A DNA stretch of 64,000 bases from Betaproteobacteria bacterium (GTDB taxonomy: Bacteria > Pseudomonadota > Gammaproteobacteria > Burkholderiales > Ga0077523): contig JADJPK010000007.1 in NCBI GenBank assembly GCA_016713305.1, positions 328,501 through 392,500 of the forward strand. The letters run 5' to 3'. How positions within the stretch are numbered: the stretch's first letter is position 1; each line of letters starts with the position of its first letter. The notes beneath the pieces are model-generated. The model searched no databases. It had not been told where the DNA came from and was given only the letters and a program-made list of their open reading frames with translations. The translations under genes and the position numbers were made by a program. Shown here one piece after another: positions 9,274 to 18,651 of the stretch.

Positions 9274-10413
9274 ATGCGCCCAGTCCTTTCGAGCGGATTC
9301 GTCGCAGCAGGCATTCTCGTGCTGGGAGCCTGCACGTCGACCGGTCCGGAGCCGGCAGAACTCACTTCCTTCAAGGCCGAAGTGAAGCCCCACGTGGCCT
9401 GGCGCTCTGGAACGGGGGATTCGGGGCCCTACATCTTCTCGCCGGGTTTGTGGGGCGGCGACTATTTCGTGGCAGGTTTCGATGGCTACCTGTACCGGTT
9501 GGATGGAGCCAAGGGCAGGCAGGTCTGGAAGGTCTCCGTCGGAAAGAAGAAGAAGCTCGCAGGCGGTGTGGGTGTCGGCGATGGGCTCGTGGTGGTCGGA
9601 TCCACCAAGGGCGAAGTCATGGCATTCGACACTTCGGCGGGCAAACCGCTCTGGACGGCCCAGGTGAACACCGAGGTGCTGAGCCCCCCGGTAATTTCGA
9701 AGGGCACGGTGGTGGTGCGCACCGGCGACAGCCGGATCGCCGGCCTGGATGCCTCCGACGGTTCGCGGAAATGGGAGTACATCCCGACCCAGCAGTCGGC
9801 GCTTCTCATCCGCGGTGCATTCGGCGTGACGGTCGAGGACGGCGTCGTGTATGCGGGGCTGCCCGCCGGCAAGATGGTCGCGCTGCGTCTGGAGAACGGC
9901 AGCGTGCTGTGGGAGATTGCCATCGCGACCCCGAAAGGCGATACGGAACTGGAGAGGGTGATCGACGTCGTGACGGATCCGGTCCTGCGCGATGGCCAGG
10001 TATGCGCGATCGCCTACCAGGGCAGGATCGGTTGCTTCGAAGCCGCGCGCGGCACGCTGACCTGGGCGCGAAACGCCTCGAGCGTGACCGACATGGCCAC
10101 CAGCGCCTCGGCCTTCTTCTTTGCGGACGACTCCAGCCACCTGTTCGCCGTCGATCGGGGTACCGGCGCGAGCCTGTGGAAGCAGGATCTCCTTCTCAAC
10201 CGACCGCTGGGCAGCCCAGCCACCGTCGGAAAGTACGTGGTGGCCGGCGATTTCGAAGGGTACCTGCACTTCTTCGATCAAGAGGACGGGCGGATCGTGG
10301 GGCGCCTTTCCACCGACGGAGGTCCCATCTCCGCGGCGCCCGTCGCCGTGGGCGACAGGAACCTCGTCGTGCAGACGCGGGAAGGCCATCTCTACGCCAT
10401 CTCGCTGCGGTAG
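9274..10413 (+). CDS. bamB: Outer-membrane assembly lipoprotein BamB
   Basis: About 379 aa. Lipoprotein signal with lipobox LVLGAC, then an eight-bladed PQQ-like beta-propeller with repeated W-x-x-x-G and GxxxALDxxxGxxxW type blades (LYRLDGAKGRQVWKVSVG, AFDTSAGKPLWTAQV, LFAVDRGTGASLWKQD). BamB is part of the BAM complex that inserts outer-membrane beta-barrels. ATG 9274 is taken as start. A GTG at 9265 overlapping the yfgM stop is an in-frame alternative that would add three residues. Confidence 0.94.
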   Translation: MRPVLSSGFVAAGILVLGACTSTGPEPAELTSFKAEVKPHVAWRSGTGDSGPYIFSPGLWGGDYFVAGFDGYLYRLDGAKGRQVWKVSVGKKKKLAGGVGVGDGLVVVGSTKGEVMAFDTSAGKPLWTAQVNTEVLSPPVISKGTVVVRTGDSRIAGLDASDGSRKWEYIPTQQSALLIRGAFGVTVEDGVVYAGLPAGKMVALRLENGSVLWEIAIATPKGDTELERVIDVVTDPVLRDGQVCAIAYQGRIGCFEAARGTLTWARNASSVTDMATSASAFFFADDSSHLFAVDRGTGASLWKQDLLLNRPLGSPATVGKYVVAGDFEGYLHFFDQEDGRIVGRLSTDGGPISAAPVAVGDRNLVVQTREGHLYAISLR

Positions 10414-10437
10414 CGCTGCCGCTTTCCGGAAGGTGTC

Positions 10438-11759
10438 ATGAAGCCCACCGTGGTTCTCGTCGGCCGGCCGAACGTCGGCAAGTCGACTCTTTTCAACCGG
10501 CTCACCAAGACGCGGGATGCGATCGTGCACGATCTGCCCGGTCTCACCCGAGACCGCCACTATGGTCAGGGCAGGGTGGGCGGCAAGCCCTACATCGTGG
10601 TGGATACGGGCGGACTGGAGCCCGTGGCCAAGTCCGGGATCATGCACGAAATGGCGCGCCAGACGCTGCAGGCGGTCGACGAGGCCGACGCCGTGATCAT
10701 GATGGTCGACGCGCGCGCCGGCCTGGCGTCGCAGGATCGCGTCATTGCGGAACGGCTTCGCCGAACCGGCCGGCGACTCTGGCTCGTGGTCAACAAGACG
10801 GAAGGGTTGCGCGATGGGGCAGTAGCCGAGTTCCACGAACTGGGGGTGGGCGAGCCGCTTGCCATATCCGCCGCGCACGGGGAGGGCGTGCGAGACCTCA
10901 TGGAACTGGTCCTGGCCGAATTCCTGGTGGAAGACGAACCGGAGCCCGTGCCACATCCCCGGATCGCCGTGGTGGGCCGGCCCAATGTGGGGAAGTCGAC
11001 GCTCGTCAATGCGCTTCTGGGCGAGGAAAGAATGATCGCGTTCGACGAACCCGGCACGACCAGGGACAGCATCTACATCGAATTCGAGCGCTCCGGCCGG
11101 CCCTACACCGTCATCGACACTGCCGGGGTGCGCCGGCGGGGCAAGGTGGAGGCGGCCGTCGAGAAGTTCTCGGTTCTGAAGACGCTGCAGTCTGTGGAGG
11201 ACGCGAACGTCGTCGTCCTCGTGCTGGATGCGCGGGACGAAGTGACCGACCAGGATGCGCATCTCGCAGGGTTCATCCTGGACGCCGGGCGGGCGCTGGT
11301 CGTGGCGATCAACAAGTGGGAAGGTCTATCCGAAGAAGCGCGAGAGCGGATCAAACGGGACTACTCACGAAAATTGAACTTCCTGGGATTCGCCAAAGTC
11401 CACTTCATCTCGGCGTTGCGAGGAACCGGGGTGGGGGCCTTGTTCAAGTCGGTGGATGTCGCGTACGCGGCGGCGATGGCAAGTTGTCGACGCCGCGCCT
11501 CACGCGCGTACTCCTGGATGCCGTCAATCGGCAGCCGCCGCCGCGGAGCGGGTTCTCCCGGCCCAAGCTGCGTTACGCGCACCAAGGGGGAAGCAATCCG
11601 CCCAAGATCATCATCCACGGCAATGCGCTGTCGCACGTGCCGGACAGCTATCGGCGGTATCTGGAGCGTTCGTTCGTTGAATTCTTCGAACTGCAGGGGA
11701 CGCCGCTGCGTGTGGAATTCAAGACCGGACGCAATCCATTCGCAGAGGACCGGTCATGA
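10438..11759 (+). CDS. der: Ribosome biogenesis GTPase Der (frame change near the C-terminal domain)
   Basis: Tandem GTPase for 50S subunit maturation. First G domain: GRPNVGKSTLFN, DTGG, and NKTE in place of the usual NKxD at the G4 position. Second: GRPNVGKSTLVN, DTAG, NKWE. The C-terminal KH-like domain is in another frame: after AYAAAM the frame changes near 11479 and then reads KLSTPRLTRVLLDAV, RPKLRYAHQGG and PPKIIIHGNAL, ending at TGA 11757-11759. Der is essential in model bacteria, so the break is most likely a one-base sequence error. Conserved bamB-der-hfq order. Confidence 0.92.
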
Positions 11760-11779
11760 CGGGTGCGTGCAGAGGCCGC

Positions 11780-11812
11780 TTAACTTGATGGCGGAATTGA
11801 AGTACATTTAAA
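11780..11812 (+). promoter_or_regulatory. Candidate sigma-70 promoter for hfq
   Basis: TTAACT (11780-11785), 17 bases, TACATT (11803-11808). An alternative pairing is TTGATG (11785-11790), 16 bases, TTTAAA (11807-11812). It lies in the der-hfq gap, about 80 bases before the hfq ATG, in an AT-rich patch that stands out locally. Confidence 0.4.
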
Positions 11813-11892
11813 GAGGCTGCGTGGGGCTAATGAAGGCGAAACACGAACTCGCGGCAAAGACGAACAGTTCGAACAATTCAAGGAGTCATCCC

Positions 11893-12129
11893 ATGAGCGG
11901 CAAGGGGCAGTTGCTACAAGACCCGTTCCTTAACACGCTTCGCAAGGAACACGTGCCCGTGTCGATCTATCTTGTGAACGGCATCAAGTTGCAAGGCCAG
12001 ATCGAGTCATTCGACCAGTATGTGGTCCTGCTGAAGAACACCGTGACCCAGATGGTATACAAGCACGCCATCTCGACCGTGGTGCCCGCGCGTCCGGTAA
12101 ATTTTGCTGTAGAAAGCACCCAGGAATAA
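11893..12129 (+). CDS. hfq: RNA chaperone Hfq
   Basis: 78 aa Sm-like protein that forms a hexamer and pairs small RNAs with mRNAs. Sm1 includes VSIYLVNGIKLQGQIESFD, and Sm2 carries the diagnostic YKHAIST segment followed by VVPARPV. The C-terminal tail is very short, as in other betaproteobacteria. The start ATG 11893 has an AAGGAG-type site (CAAGGAG) about 9 bases upstream and is chosen over an in-frame upstream start. Confidence 0.97.
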   Translation: MSGKGQLLQDPFLNTLRKEHVPVSIYLVNGIKLQGQIESFDQYVVLLKNTVTQMVYKHAISTVVPARPVNFAVESTQE

Positions 12130-12174
12130 TTTGGCAACACGCTTTTCGGTACTTCGCGTGAGTTGCGGCTACCT

Positions 12175-12188
12175 CTGCCCCGGGGCAG
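12175..12188. other. Perfect 14-bp palindrome CTGCCCCGGGGCAG
   Basis: A perfect dyad in the 77-base hfq-hflX gap, 18 bases before the hflX start. No T-tract follows. It could form a GC hairpin near the hflX ribosome-binding region or serve as a protein site; it may also be chance in GC-rich DNA. Confidence 0.3.
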
Positions 12189-12206
12189 GCAGGGCCGGGT
12201 AAGAGC

Positions 12207-13331
12207 GTGTTCGAACGACATTCCGGGGGAGATAGCGCCATCCTCGTCAGCCTGACGAGGGGGCAGCCCGATGCCGACGCCTCCAGCGCGGAGCTGAAAG
12301 AGCTCGCACGGAGCGCAGGTCTGGAGGTTGTGGCGGAGATCGCGGGACGCTCTCAACCGCCCAATCCGTCGACATTCGCCGGTTCCGGCAAGGTTCAGGA
12401 AATCGCCTCCGAACTGGCCCGAACCGGCAGCCAGCTCGTCATCTTCGATCACGAATTATCGCCCGCCCAAGAGCGCAATCTGGAACGCGCACTTTCCAGC
12501 CGCGTGCTCGATCGCACCAGTCTGATTCTCGACATCTTTGCGCAACGGGCGAAGAGCCATGAGGGAAAGCTGCAGGTGGAACTGGCGCAACTCGAGCACA
12601 TTGCGACTCGGCTCGTGCGCGGCTGGACGCACCTGGAGCGGCAGAAAGGGGGTATCGGCTTGCGGGGACCCGGCGAGACGCAACTGGAAACGGACCGCCG
12701 GCTCCTCGCCAAGCGGGTGAAGTTCCTGAAGGACCGCCTGTCCCGGTTGGAGAAACAACGGAAAGTCCAGCGGCGCTCGCGGGACCGCAACGCGATTCCG
12801 TCGGTGTCGCTCGTGGGCTATACCAACGCGGGCAAGTCCACGCTGTTCAATGCGCTCACGCGTTCCGGGGCCTATGCCGCCGATCAGCTCTTCGCGACTC
12901 TCGACACCACGTCGCGCCGCGTACACACGGCTCATGGTCCCATCGTGCTGTCGGACACGGTGGGATTCATACGACATCTGCCCCATACCCTCGTGGAAGC
13001 GTTCAGGGCGACGCTGGACGAGACGACCCGAGCCGATCTGCTGCTTCACGTGGTGGACGCATCGAGCCCGGACCGGGACGCCCAGATGGCGGAAGTGGAC
13101 CGCGTTCTTGCCGAGATCGGTGCATCGGACGTGAGGCAGATCATCGTCTACAACAAGATCGACAGAACGGAGTTGTCGCCGGGCGTCGAGCGGGACGACT
13201 GTGATACCATCCGCGCGATTCGCCTGAGCGCCGTGACGGGCTCCGGGTTGGATCATCTCAGAGCTGTCTTCGATCAGCTCACTGAACCCAGGAGCGATCC
13301 CTCGCTCGAAGGTCGTCTGGTCGCGGCTTGA
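12207..13331 (+). CDS. hflX: Ribosome-associated GTPase HflX
   Basis: 374 aa. N-terminal HflX domain with GSGKVQEIASELAR and FDHELSPAQERNLERAL, then the glycine-rich linker GGIGLRGPGETQLETDRR, then a G domain with GYTNAGKSTLFN (P-loop), DTVGFIRHLPH (G3) and NKID (G4). HflX splits stalled or heat-stressed ribosomes. The gene sits in the conserved hfq-hflX-hflK-hflC cluster. The C-terminal domain is short compared with E. coli HflX. Confidence 0.95.
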   Translation: MFERHSGGDSAILVSLTRGQPDADASSAELKELARSAGLEVVAEIAGRSQPPNPSTFAGSGKVQEIASELARTGSQLVIFDHELSPAQERNLERALSSRVLDRTSLILDIFAQRAKSHEGKLQVELAQLEHIATRLVRGWTHLERQKGGIGLRGPGETQLETDRRLLAKRVKFLKDRLSRLEKQRKVQRRSRDRNAIPSVSLVGYTNAGKSTLFNALTRSGAYAADQLFATLDTTSRRVHTAHGPIVLSDTVGFIRHLPHTLVEAFRATLDETTRADLLLHVVDASSPDRDAQMAEVDRVLAEIGASDVRQIIVYNKIDRTELSPGVERDDCDTIRAIRLSAVTGSGLDHLRAVFDQLTEPRSDPSLEGRLVAA

Positions 13332-13389
13332 CGCCGATTCTCGGATCGGCCGGGCGGCGTAAGACTCACCGAGGAAAACAACAACCGAT

Positions 13390-14571
13390 ATGGCACTGAA
13401 CGATCCCCAATGGGGGCGGCGTCGCGGCGATGGACCGCCCGACCTGGACGAGATCTTGAGCCGGTTCAATCAGAGGCTGTCGAGACTGCTTGGAGGCAAG
13501 GGAGGGTCAGGCTCCGGTCCCGAAGGCGGTGGGCAGAAGTTCGGCGGTGGTCTGGGCATTCTGGCGGCGCTCGTGGTCCTGGTCTGGCTGGCGAGCGGCT
13601 TCTACATCGTCGATGCCGGTCAGAAGGGCGTCGTGCTGCGATTCGGGAAGTATGTCGAGTCGACCGAACCCGGACCGCGCTGGCATCTGCCGTATCCGTT
13701 CGAATCGGCGGAGGTGGTGAATATCTCGCAAGTCCGCACGGTGGAGGTCGGCTATCGCAATGACGTGCGCAGCAAGGTACCCAAAGAATCGCTGATGCTC
13801 ACCGACGACGAGAACATCGTCGACCTGCAGTTCGCCGTCCAGTACGTGCTGAAGGATGCCACCGAGTACCTCTTCAACAATCGCAACACCGAGGATTCGG
13901 TTCGGCAGGTCGCCGAGTCCGCGATCCGCGAGATCGTGGGCAAGAGCCGGATGGATTTCGTCTTGTACGAAGGCCGTGAGCAGATCGCGGTGAGCGCTCG
14001 CCGGCTGATGCAGGAGACTCTGGATCGCTACAAGACCGGCATCACGATCAGCCAGGTGACCATGCAGAACGCGCAGCCGCCCGAGCAGGTGCAGGCGGCC
14101 TTCGCCGACGCAGTGAAGGCCAACCAGGATCGTGAGCGTCAGAAGAACGAGGGAGAGGCCTACTCGAACGATGTCATCCCGAAGGCTCGAGGCACAGCGG
14201 CGCGACTGATGCAGGAGGCGGAGGGCTACAAGCAGCGCACCGTCGCGAATGCGCAGGGCGAGGCACAGCGCTTCAAGGACATCCTCGTGGAATACCGCAA
14301 GGCGCCGGCTGTCACACGCGACCGGCTCTACATCGACATGATGCAGCAGGTGCTGTCGTCCACCAGCAAGGTGATCGTCGATCAGAAGTCGGGCAGCAAC
14401 ATGCTGTTTCTGCCGCTCGACAAGATCCTGCAGATGAGCGCGGCCGGTGCCCCGGAGGCGATGGCCAAGACCCCGGCGAACGCCGAGCCGGCGGCCCCTT
14501 CTGCCACCCCGACGGAGAACGCGGGCCGTACGCGCGAGGCTTTCCGCAGCCGTGACAGGGAGATCCGCTGA
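13390..14571 (+). CDS. hflK: FtsH protease regulator HflK
   Basis: 393 aa SPFH-family membrane protein. Gly-rich N-terminus, a membrane helix (GGLGILAALVVLVWLASGFY), a band-7 domain starting at AGQKGVVLRFGKYV, a coiled-coil region (EGEAYSNDVIPKARGTAARL) and a variable tail. With HflC it forms the large periplasmic complex that surrounds FtsH. The stop overlaps the hflC ATG. Confidence 0.95.
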   Translation: MALNDPQWGRRRGDGPPDLDEILSRFNQRLSRLLGGKGGSGSGPEGGGQKFGGGLGILAALVVLVWLASGFYIVDAGQKGVVLRFGKYVESTEPGPRWHLPYPFESAEVVNISQVRTVEVGYRNDVRSKVPKESLMLTDDENIVDLQFAVQYVLKDATEYLFNNRNTEDSVRQVAESAIREIVGKSRMDFVLYEGREQIAVSARRLMQETLDRYKTGITISQVTMQNAQPPEQVQAAFADAVKANQDRERQKNEGEAYSNDVIPKARGTAARLMQEAEGYKQRTVANAQGEAQRFKDILVEYRKAPAVTRDRLYIDMMQQVLSSTSKVIVDQKSGSNMLFLPLDKILQMSAAGAPEAMAKTPANAEPAAPSATPTENAGRTREAFRSRDREIR

Positions 14572-15452
14572 TGATGAAGAACATCGGAGCTGTTCTCGTC
14601 GGTTCCATCGTCGTGCTGGTCGTGCTGAGCCTTTCGCTGTTCACGGTCGATCAGCGCCAGAGCGCCATCGTGTTCCGCCTGGGCGAAATCGTGAGCGTGA
14701 AGGACCAGGCGGGTCTGTATTTCAAGGTGCCGCTCGTCGATCGCGTCCGCTACTTCGACACGCGTATTCTCACCATCGATACGGACGACCCGGATCTCTT
14801 CCTCACTTCCGAAAAGAAGAACGTGCTGGTCGATTCGTTCGTGAAGTGGCGAGTCACGGACGTCAAGCAGTATTACGTCAGTGTGGGCGGTGACGAGGAG
14901 CGTGCTCGCATCCGTTTGATGCAGACGGTCAACGACAGTCTGCGTGCCGAGTTCGGCAAGCGCACCATCCACGATGTCGTTTCCGGCGAGCGTGAAGTCA
15001 TCATCAATGTGATGCGGGAGAAGGCCGACGCCGACGCCCGCAAGATCGGCGTACAGGTGCTGGATGTGCGGCTGAAGCGCGTCGATCTTCCTCAGGAAGT
15101 GAGCGAGTCGGTCTATGGCCGCATGCAGGCGGAACGGCAGCGCGTCGCGAAACAACTGAGATCGCTCGGGTACGAGGAGTCGGAGAAGATCCGTGCCGAT
15201 GCGGATCGTCAGCGCGAGGTCATCATTGCCGAGGCGTACCGCGATGCCCAGAGGCTCAAGGGCGAAGGCGACGCCAAGGCGTCCGCCATCTATGCGTCCG
15301 CGTTCCAGGGCGATCCCTCGTTCTTCGCCTTCTACCGCAGTCTCGAGGCGTATCGCCAGAGTTTCAGGAACAAGAGCGATGTGCTGATTCTGGAGCCCAG
15401 TTCCGAGTTCTTCAGGTACATGAAGGGAGCCGGGTCCGGAGGCAAGCACTGA
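14571..15452 (+). CDS. hflC: FtsH protease regulator HflC
   Basis: 293 aa. N-terminal helix (GAVLVGSIVVLVVLSLSLFT), SPFH domain from DQRQSAIVFRLGE, coiled-coil with YEESEKIRADADRQREVI. Partner of HflK. Two tandem ATG codons (14571, 14574) are possible starts. The following gap of about 180 bases to the next gene shows no clear signal. Confidence 0.95.
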   Translation: MMKNIGAVLVGSIVVLVVLSLSLFTVDQRQSAIVFRLGEIVSVKDQAGLYFKVPLVDRVRYFDTRILTIDTDDPDLFLTSEKKNVLVDSFVKWRVTDVKQYYVSVGGDEERARIRLMQTVNDSLRAEFGKRTIHDVVSGEREVIINVMREKADADARKIGVQVLDVRLKRVDLPQEVSESVYGRMQAERQRVAKQLRSLGYEESEKIRADADRQREVIIAEAYRDAQRLKGEGDAKASAIYASAFQGDPSFFAFYRSLEAYRQSFRNKSDVLILEPSSEFFRYMKGAGSGGKH

Positions 15453-15634
15453 TCCCGGACGCGGTCTCACGTCAACGAACAAGCAGGGATTGCGGAAGGG
15501 CCTTCAGTCGCTTCAGGCGACAGGAAGGGCGTGCTCTACCGCCCGGCCCGGACCCGCTGTCCCGAAGACGACAGTCCATTTCGCGAACGCGCATCATGGC
15601 CGGTGCAATTGCCGCGAGTCAGGAAGGGGGGGAG

Positions 15635-15826
15635 GTGAAGGGTACGCTGCTGTCGGCGCTGGCGTTGATGCTCGTGCTGGAGGGGGTGCTTCCCTTCCTG
15701 CTGCCCAATGCCTGGCGGGAGACGTTCCGCAAGCTTGTCGAGTTCTCCGACGGACAGCTCCGCTTCATCGGACTGACGTCGATGCTCGTCGGATTGTTGC
15801 TGCTGTATCTCGCCCATGGCGAATGA
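15635..15826 (+). CDS. DUF2065 small membrane protein (YjeT-like)
   Basis: 63 aa if started at GTG 15635, which has a strong purine-rich ribosome-binding site (AGGAAGGGGGGGAG) directly upstream. An in-frame ATG at 15596 would lengthen it to 76 aa but adds a part not seen in the family. Two hydrophobic helices (LLSALALMLVLEGVLPFLLP and FIGLTSMLVGLLLLYLA). Members of DUF2065 usually lie between hflC and hisZ or purA, as here. Function unknown. Confidence 0.85.
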   Translation: MKGTLLSALALMLVLEGVLPFLLPNAWRETFRKLVEFSDGQLRFIGLTSMLVGLLLLYLAHGE

Positions 15827-15839
15827 GGGCGGGGAGTCG

Positions 15840-17015
15840 ATGATGCGAAACTGGGTTCTGCCGGAGTACGTAGAGGACGTGCTTCCCGCGGAGGCGGCAC
15901 GAGTGGAACGCCTTCGGCGATGTCTTCTGGACCGCTTTCGTGCGCATGGCTACGAGCTGGTCATGCCGCCGATGATCGAATACCTCGAGTCGCTGCTGAC
16001 CGGCACGGGGCATGACCTCGATCTGGGCACCTTCAAGCTGGTGGATCAGATGTCCGGCCGGATGCTCGGCGTCCGAGCGGACATCACGCCGCAGGTGGCG
16101 CGCATCGACGCGCATCTGCTCAATCGCGACGGAGTCACCCGGCTGGCCTATTGCGGCACTGTCCTGCATGCGCAGCCTCAGGCGATGTCCCACACCCGGG
16201 AGATCCTGCAGATCGGGGCCGAGCTGTATGGTCATGCAGGCGTGGAAAGCGACATCGAGATCCAGCGTCTCATGCTCGACGCCTTGACGGCCGCGGGAGC
16301 CAGCGGAGTGCATCTCGATCTGGGTCACGTCGGTCTGTTCCGTGCACTTTGCAGGCACGCGGATGTGTCTGTTTCTCTCGAGGGAGACCTGTTCCAGGCG
16401 CTCCAGGGAAAGGACGTTCCGACGCTTCGCGCGCTGACGAAGTCGCTTCCACAGGTCACCCGCTCCGCGATCTTGCGTCTGCCTGAGCTTTTCGGCGGGA
16501 TCGACGTACTGGATCGAGCAGCCAGGGACTTGCCGGCTTACCCTGAAATCCAGTCGTGTCTGGGCCAGCTGCGCCAGATTGGCGAGGCTCTGTCCTCCAA
16601 GACGGATGCGCTCCTCGTGGATCTCGCGGAGCTCCGCGGCTATCACTATCACAGCGGTGTCGTGTTCGCGGCCTATGTGGCGGGAACCACGAATGCGCTG
16701 GCTCGCGGCGGCCGTTATGACGAGGTTGGCAAGGCATTCGGGCGGGCACGGCCCGCGACGGGTTTCAGTCTGGACTTGCGGGAGCTGGCACTGGCCGTCG
16801 GCGGGAACGGCGAGCCGGTTCCGATCCACGCCCCGTACTCCCTCGATGGTGCGTTGCTGTCACTGATCGAGAACCTGCGTGCCGACGGCGAGATCGTCGT
16901 CGTGGAGTTGCCGGGCGAACGTGCAGCGGGCGGCATCCTGCCCCGGCGGGAACTGAGTCTGGTGGATGGTCATTGGCGAGTCGTCTCGAACAGCGACGGC
17001 CGCTTGGGAAACTGA
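15840..17015 (+). CDS. hisZ: ATP phosphoribosyltransferase regulatory subunit HisZ
   Basis: About 391 aa paralogue of histidyl-tRNA synthetase that has no aminoacylation role and activates short-form HisG in histidine synthesis. Synthetase-like core: LPEYVEDVLPAEAARVERLR, GRMLGVRADITPQVARIDA, YCGTVLHAQPQ and ARGGRYDEVGKAFGR. ATG 15840 is chosen for its GGGGAG site 6 bases upstream. ATG 15816, inside the DUF2065 gene, is an alternative. Presence of HisZ predicts a short HisG lacking the C-terminal regulatory domain elsewhere in the genome. Confidence 0.93.
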   Translation: MMRNWVLPEYVEDVLPAEAARVERLRRCLLDRFRAHGYELVMPPMIEYLESLLTGTGHDLDLGTFKLVDQMSGRMLGVRADITPQVARIDAHLLNRDGVTRLAYCGTVLHAQPQAMSHTREILQIGAELYGHAGVESDIEIQRLMLDALTAAGASGVHLDLGHVGLFRALCRHADVSVSLEGDLFQALQGKDVPTLRALTKSLPQVTRSAILRLPELFGGIDVLDRAARDLPAYPEIQSCLGQLRQIGEALSSKTDALLVDLAELRGYHYHSGVVFAAYVAGTTNALARGGRYDEVGKAFGRARPATGFSLDLRELALAVGGNGEPVPIHAPYSLDGALLSLIENLRADGEIVVVELPGERAAGGILPRRELSLVDGHWRVVSNSDGRLGN

Positions 17016-17025
17016 CGGAACAATC

Positions 17026-18320
17026 ATGGCGAACAATGTGGTCGTGATCGGCACCCAGTGGGGTGACGAGGGCAAGGGCAAGATCGTCGACTGGCTGACC
17101 GATCACGCGCAGGGCGTGGTCCGGTTCCAGGGAGGGCACAACGCGGGACACACGCTGGTGATCGGAGGCGTGAAGACGGTGCTGCACCTCATCCCTCCGG
17201 CATCCTGCGCGAAGGCGTACGTTGCTTCATCGGCAACGGCGTCGTCGTGTCGCCCCAGGCGCTGCTGAAGGAGATCGACACGCTGGCCAAGGCCGGCGTC
17301 TCGGTCGCGGGCCGGCTCACGATCAGCGAGGCCTGTCCCCTGATCCTGCCCCATCATGCGGCGGTGGATCTCGCGCGGGAACGTGCGAAGGGCGCAGGCA
17401 AGATCGGCACGACCGGACGCGGCATCGGTCCTGCCTACGAGGACAAGGTGGCGCGTCGGGCCATACGACTGCAGGACCTCTTTCACCGCGAACGCTTCGC
17501 GGCCAAGCTGGGGGAGGTGCTGGATTTCCACAATTTCGTCCTGAAGAACTACTTCCACGCAGAGACGGTGGATTTTCAGGAGGTTCTGGACGAAACGCTG
17601 CAGCTCGCCGAACGCATGAAGCCGATGGTGGGCGACGTGCCGAGACTTCTCCACGAAGCCTCGAAGCGTGGCGAGCATCTCCTGTTCGAGGGCGCGCAGG
17701 GAACCTTGCTCGACGTCGATCACGGCACCTATCCGTACGTGACCTCCAGCAATTGCGTTTCCGGTGCGGCAGCGGCGGGGGCGGGAGTGGCGCCTCAATT
17801 GCTGGATTTCGTGCTGGGCATCACCAAGGCGTATACGACTCGTGTGGGATCGGGACCATTCCCGACAGAGCTCGACGACGAGGTCGGAAAGCGCATCGCC
17901 GATCGCGGCAAGGAGTTCGGCGCGACGACCGGGAGACCGAGGCGATGTGGCTGGTTCGACGCCGCCGCGCTGCGCCGCTCCGTGCAGATCAACGGCGTGT
18001 CCGGGCTGTGCGTGACCAAGCTGGACGTGCTCGACGGAATGGAATCGCTGCAGATCGGTGTCGGCTATCGCGTCGACGGAGAGCGTTTCGACATTCTTCC
18101 GGTGGGCGCGGAAATGCTCGCCCAGTGCGAGCCCATCTACGAGGAGCTGCCGGGGTGGAGCGAGAGCACGGTGGGTGTGAAGGACTACGAAGCGCTTCCT
18201 GTTGCCGCCCGTCGATATCTCGACGTGATGCAGTCGGTGTGCGGCGTACCCATCGACATGATCTCCACGGGGCCGGATCGCGAAGAAACGATCATTCGCA
18301 GACATCCGTTCGCGCACTGA
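17026..18320 (+). CDS. purA: Adenylosuccinate synthetase (single frame change near 17195)
   Basis: Converts IMP plus aspartate to adenylosuccinate with GTP. N-terminal VVVIGTQWGDEGKGKIVDWL (P-loop GDEGKGK) and GGHNAGHTLVIGG. The frame is lost after VLHLIP. The expected text SGILREGVRCFIGNGVVVSP is found one base over, because ATCCCTCC at 17191-17198 lacks one C. The rest is intact: GTTGRGIGPAYEDKVARR, FEGAQGTLLDVDHGTYPYV, and RIGSGPFPTE as RVGSGPFPTE. A one-base C-run deletion in a purine-synthesis gene is best read as a sequence error. Confidence 0.95.
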
Positions 18321-18491
18321 GAAGTGGGAGTCGTCGGGACGGGGCGATTCGCCTCGTCCGAACTGCAGTCGTTCCGTCGACCGGGTACGATGGCAGAAGC
18401 ACGCGTGCTCCGGGGCTGCAGACTTCTTTCGTAGGGCTGGAGAGTGGTGCGATTTTCAGAGCCGGCCGCCAAGGACTGGCGACCGAAGCGC

Positions 18492-18578
18492 TGGTGCCGA
18501 GAAGAGGACTCGAACCTCCACAGGGTTGCCCCCGCCAGGACCTGAACCTGGTGCGTCTACCAATTCCGCCATCTCGGC
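18492..18578 (-). tRNA. tRNA-Leu (anticodon CAG)
   Basis: On the minus strand the sequence begins GCCGAGATGGCGGAATTGG, has a D-arm with GGTAGACGC, an anticodon stem CCAGG/CCTGG around loop TTCAGGT (anticodon CAG, reads CUG), a long class II variable arm, the T-loop GGTTCGAGTCC and an encoded CCA end (18492-18494). The acceptor stem GCCGAGA pairs with TCTCGGC. It is 87 bases with CCA. It lies opposite in strand to purA and rnr on either side. Confidence 0.96.
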
Positions 18579-18651
18579 AAGCGGGCGCGAAATGTAGCGT
18601 CAAAGCATTGCCATTGTCAAACCACATTCTTCGATCATCGAGGTTCAACGC

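Noticed and set aside
9184..11262. Minus-strand open frame opposite bamB and der
   Set aside because: His/Arg-rich antisense frame with no domain; bamB and der on the plus strand explain the region.
8859..11759. Very long plus-strand open frame across yfgM, bamB and der
   Set aside because: Only its last 90 codons are real (the frame-shifted end of Der). The rest is an Arg-rich shadow frame.
17191..17200. Programmed ribosomal frameshifting in purA
   Set aside because: No slippery heptamer or stimulatory structure; the indel is a plain C-run length change, and purA is not known to use recoding.
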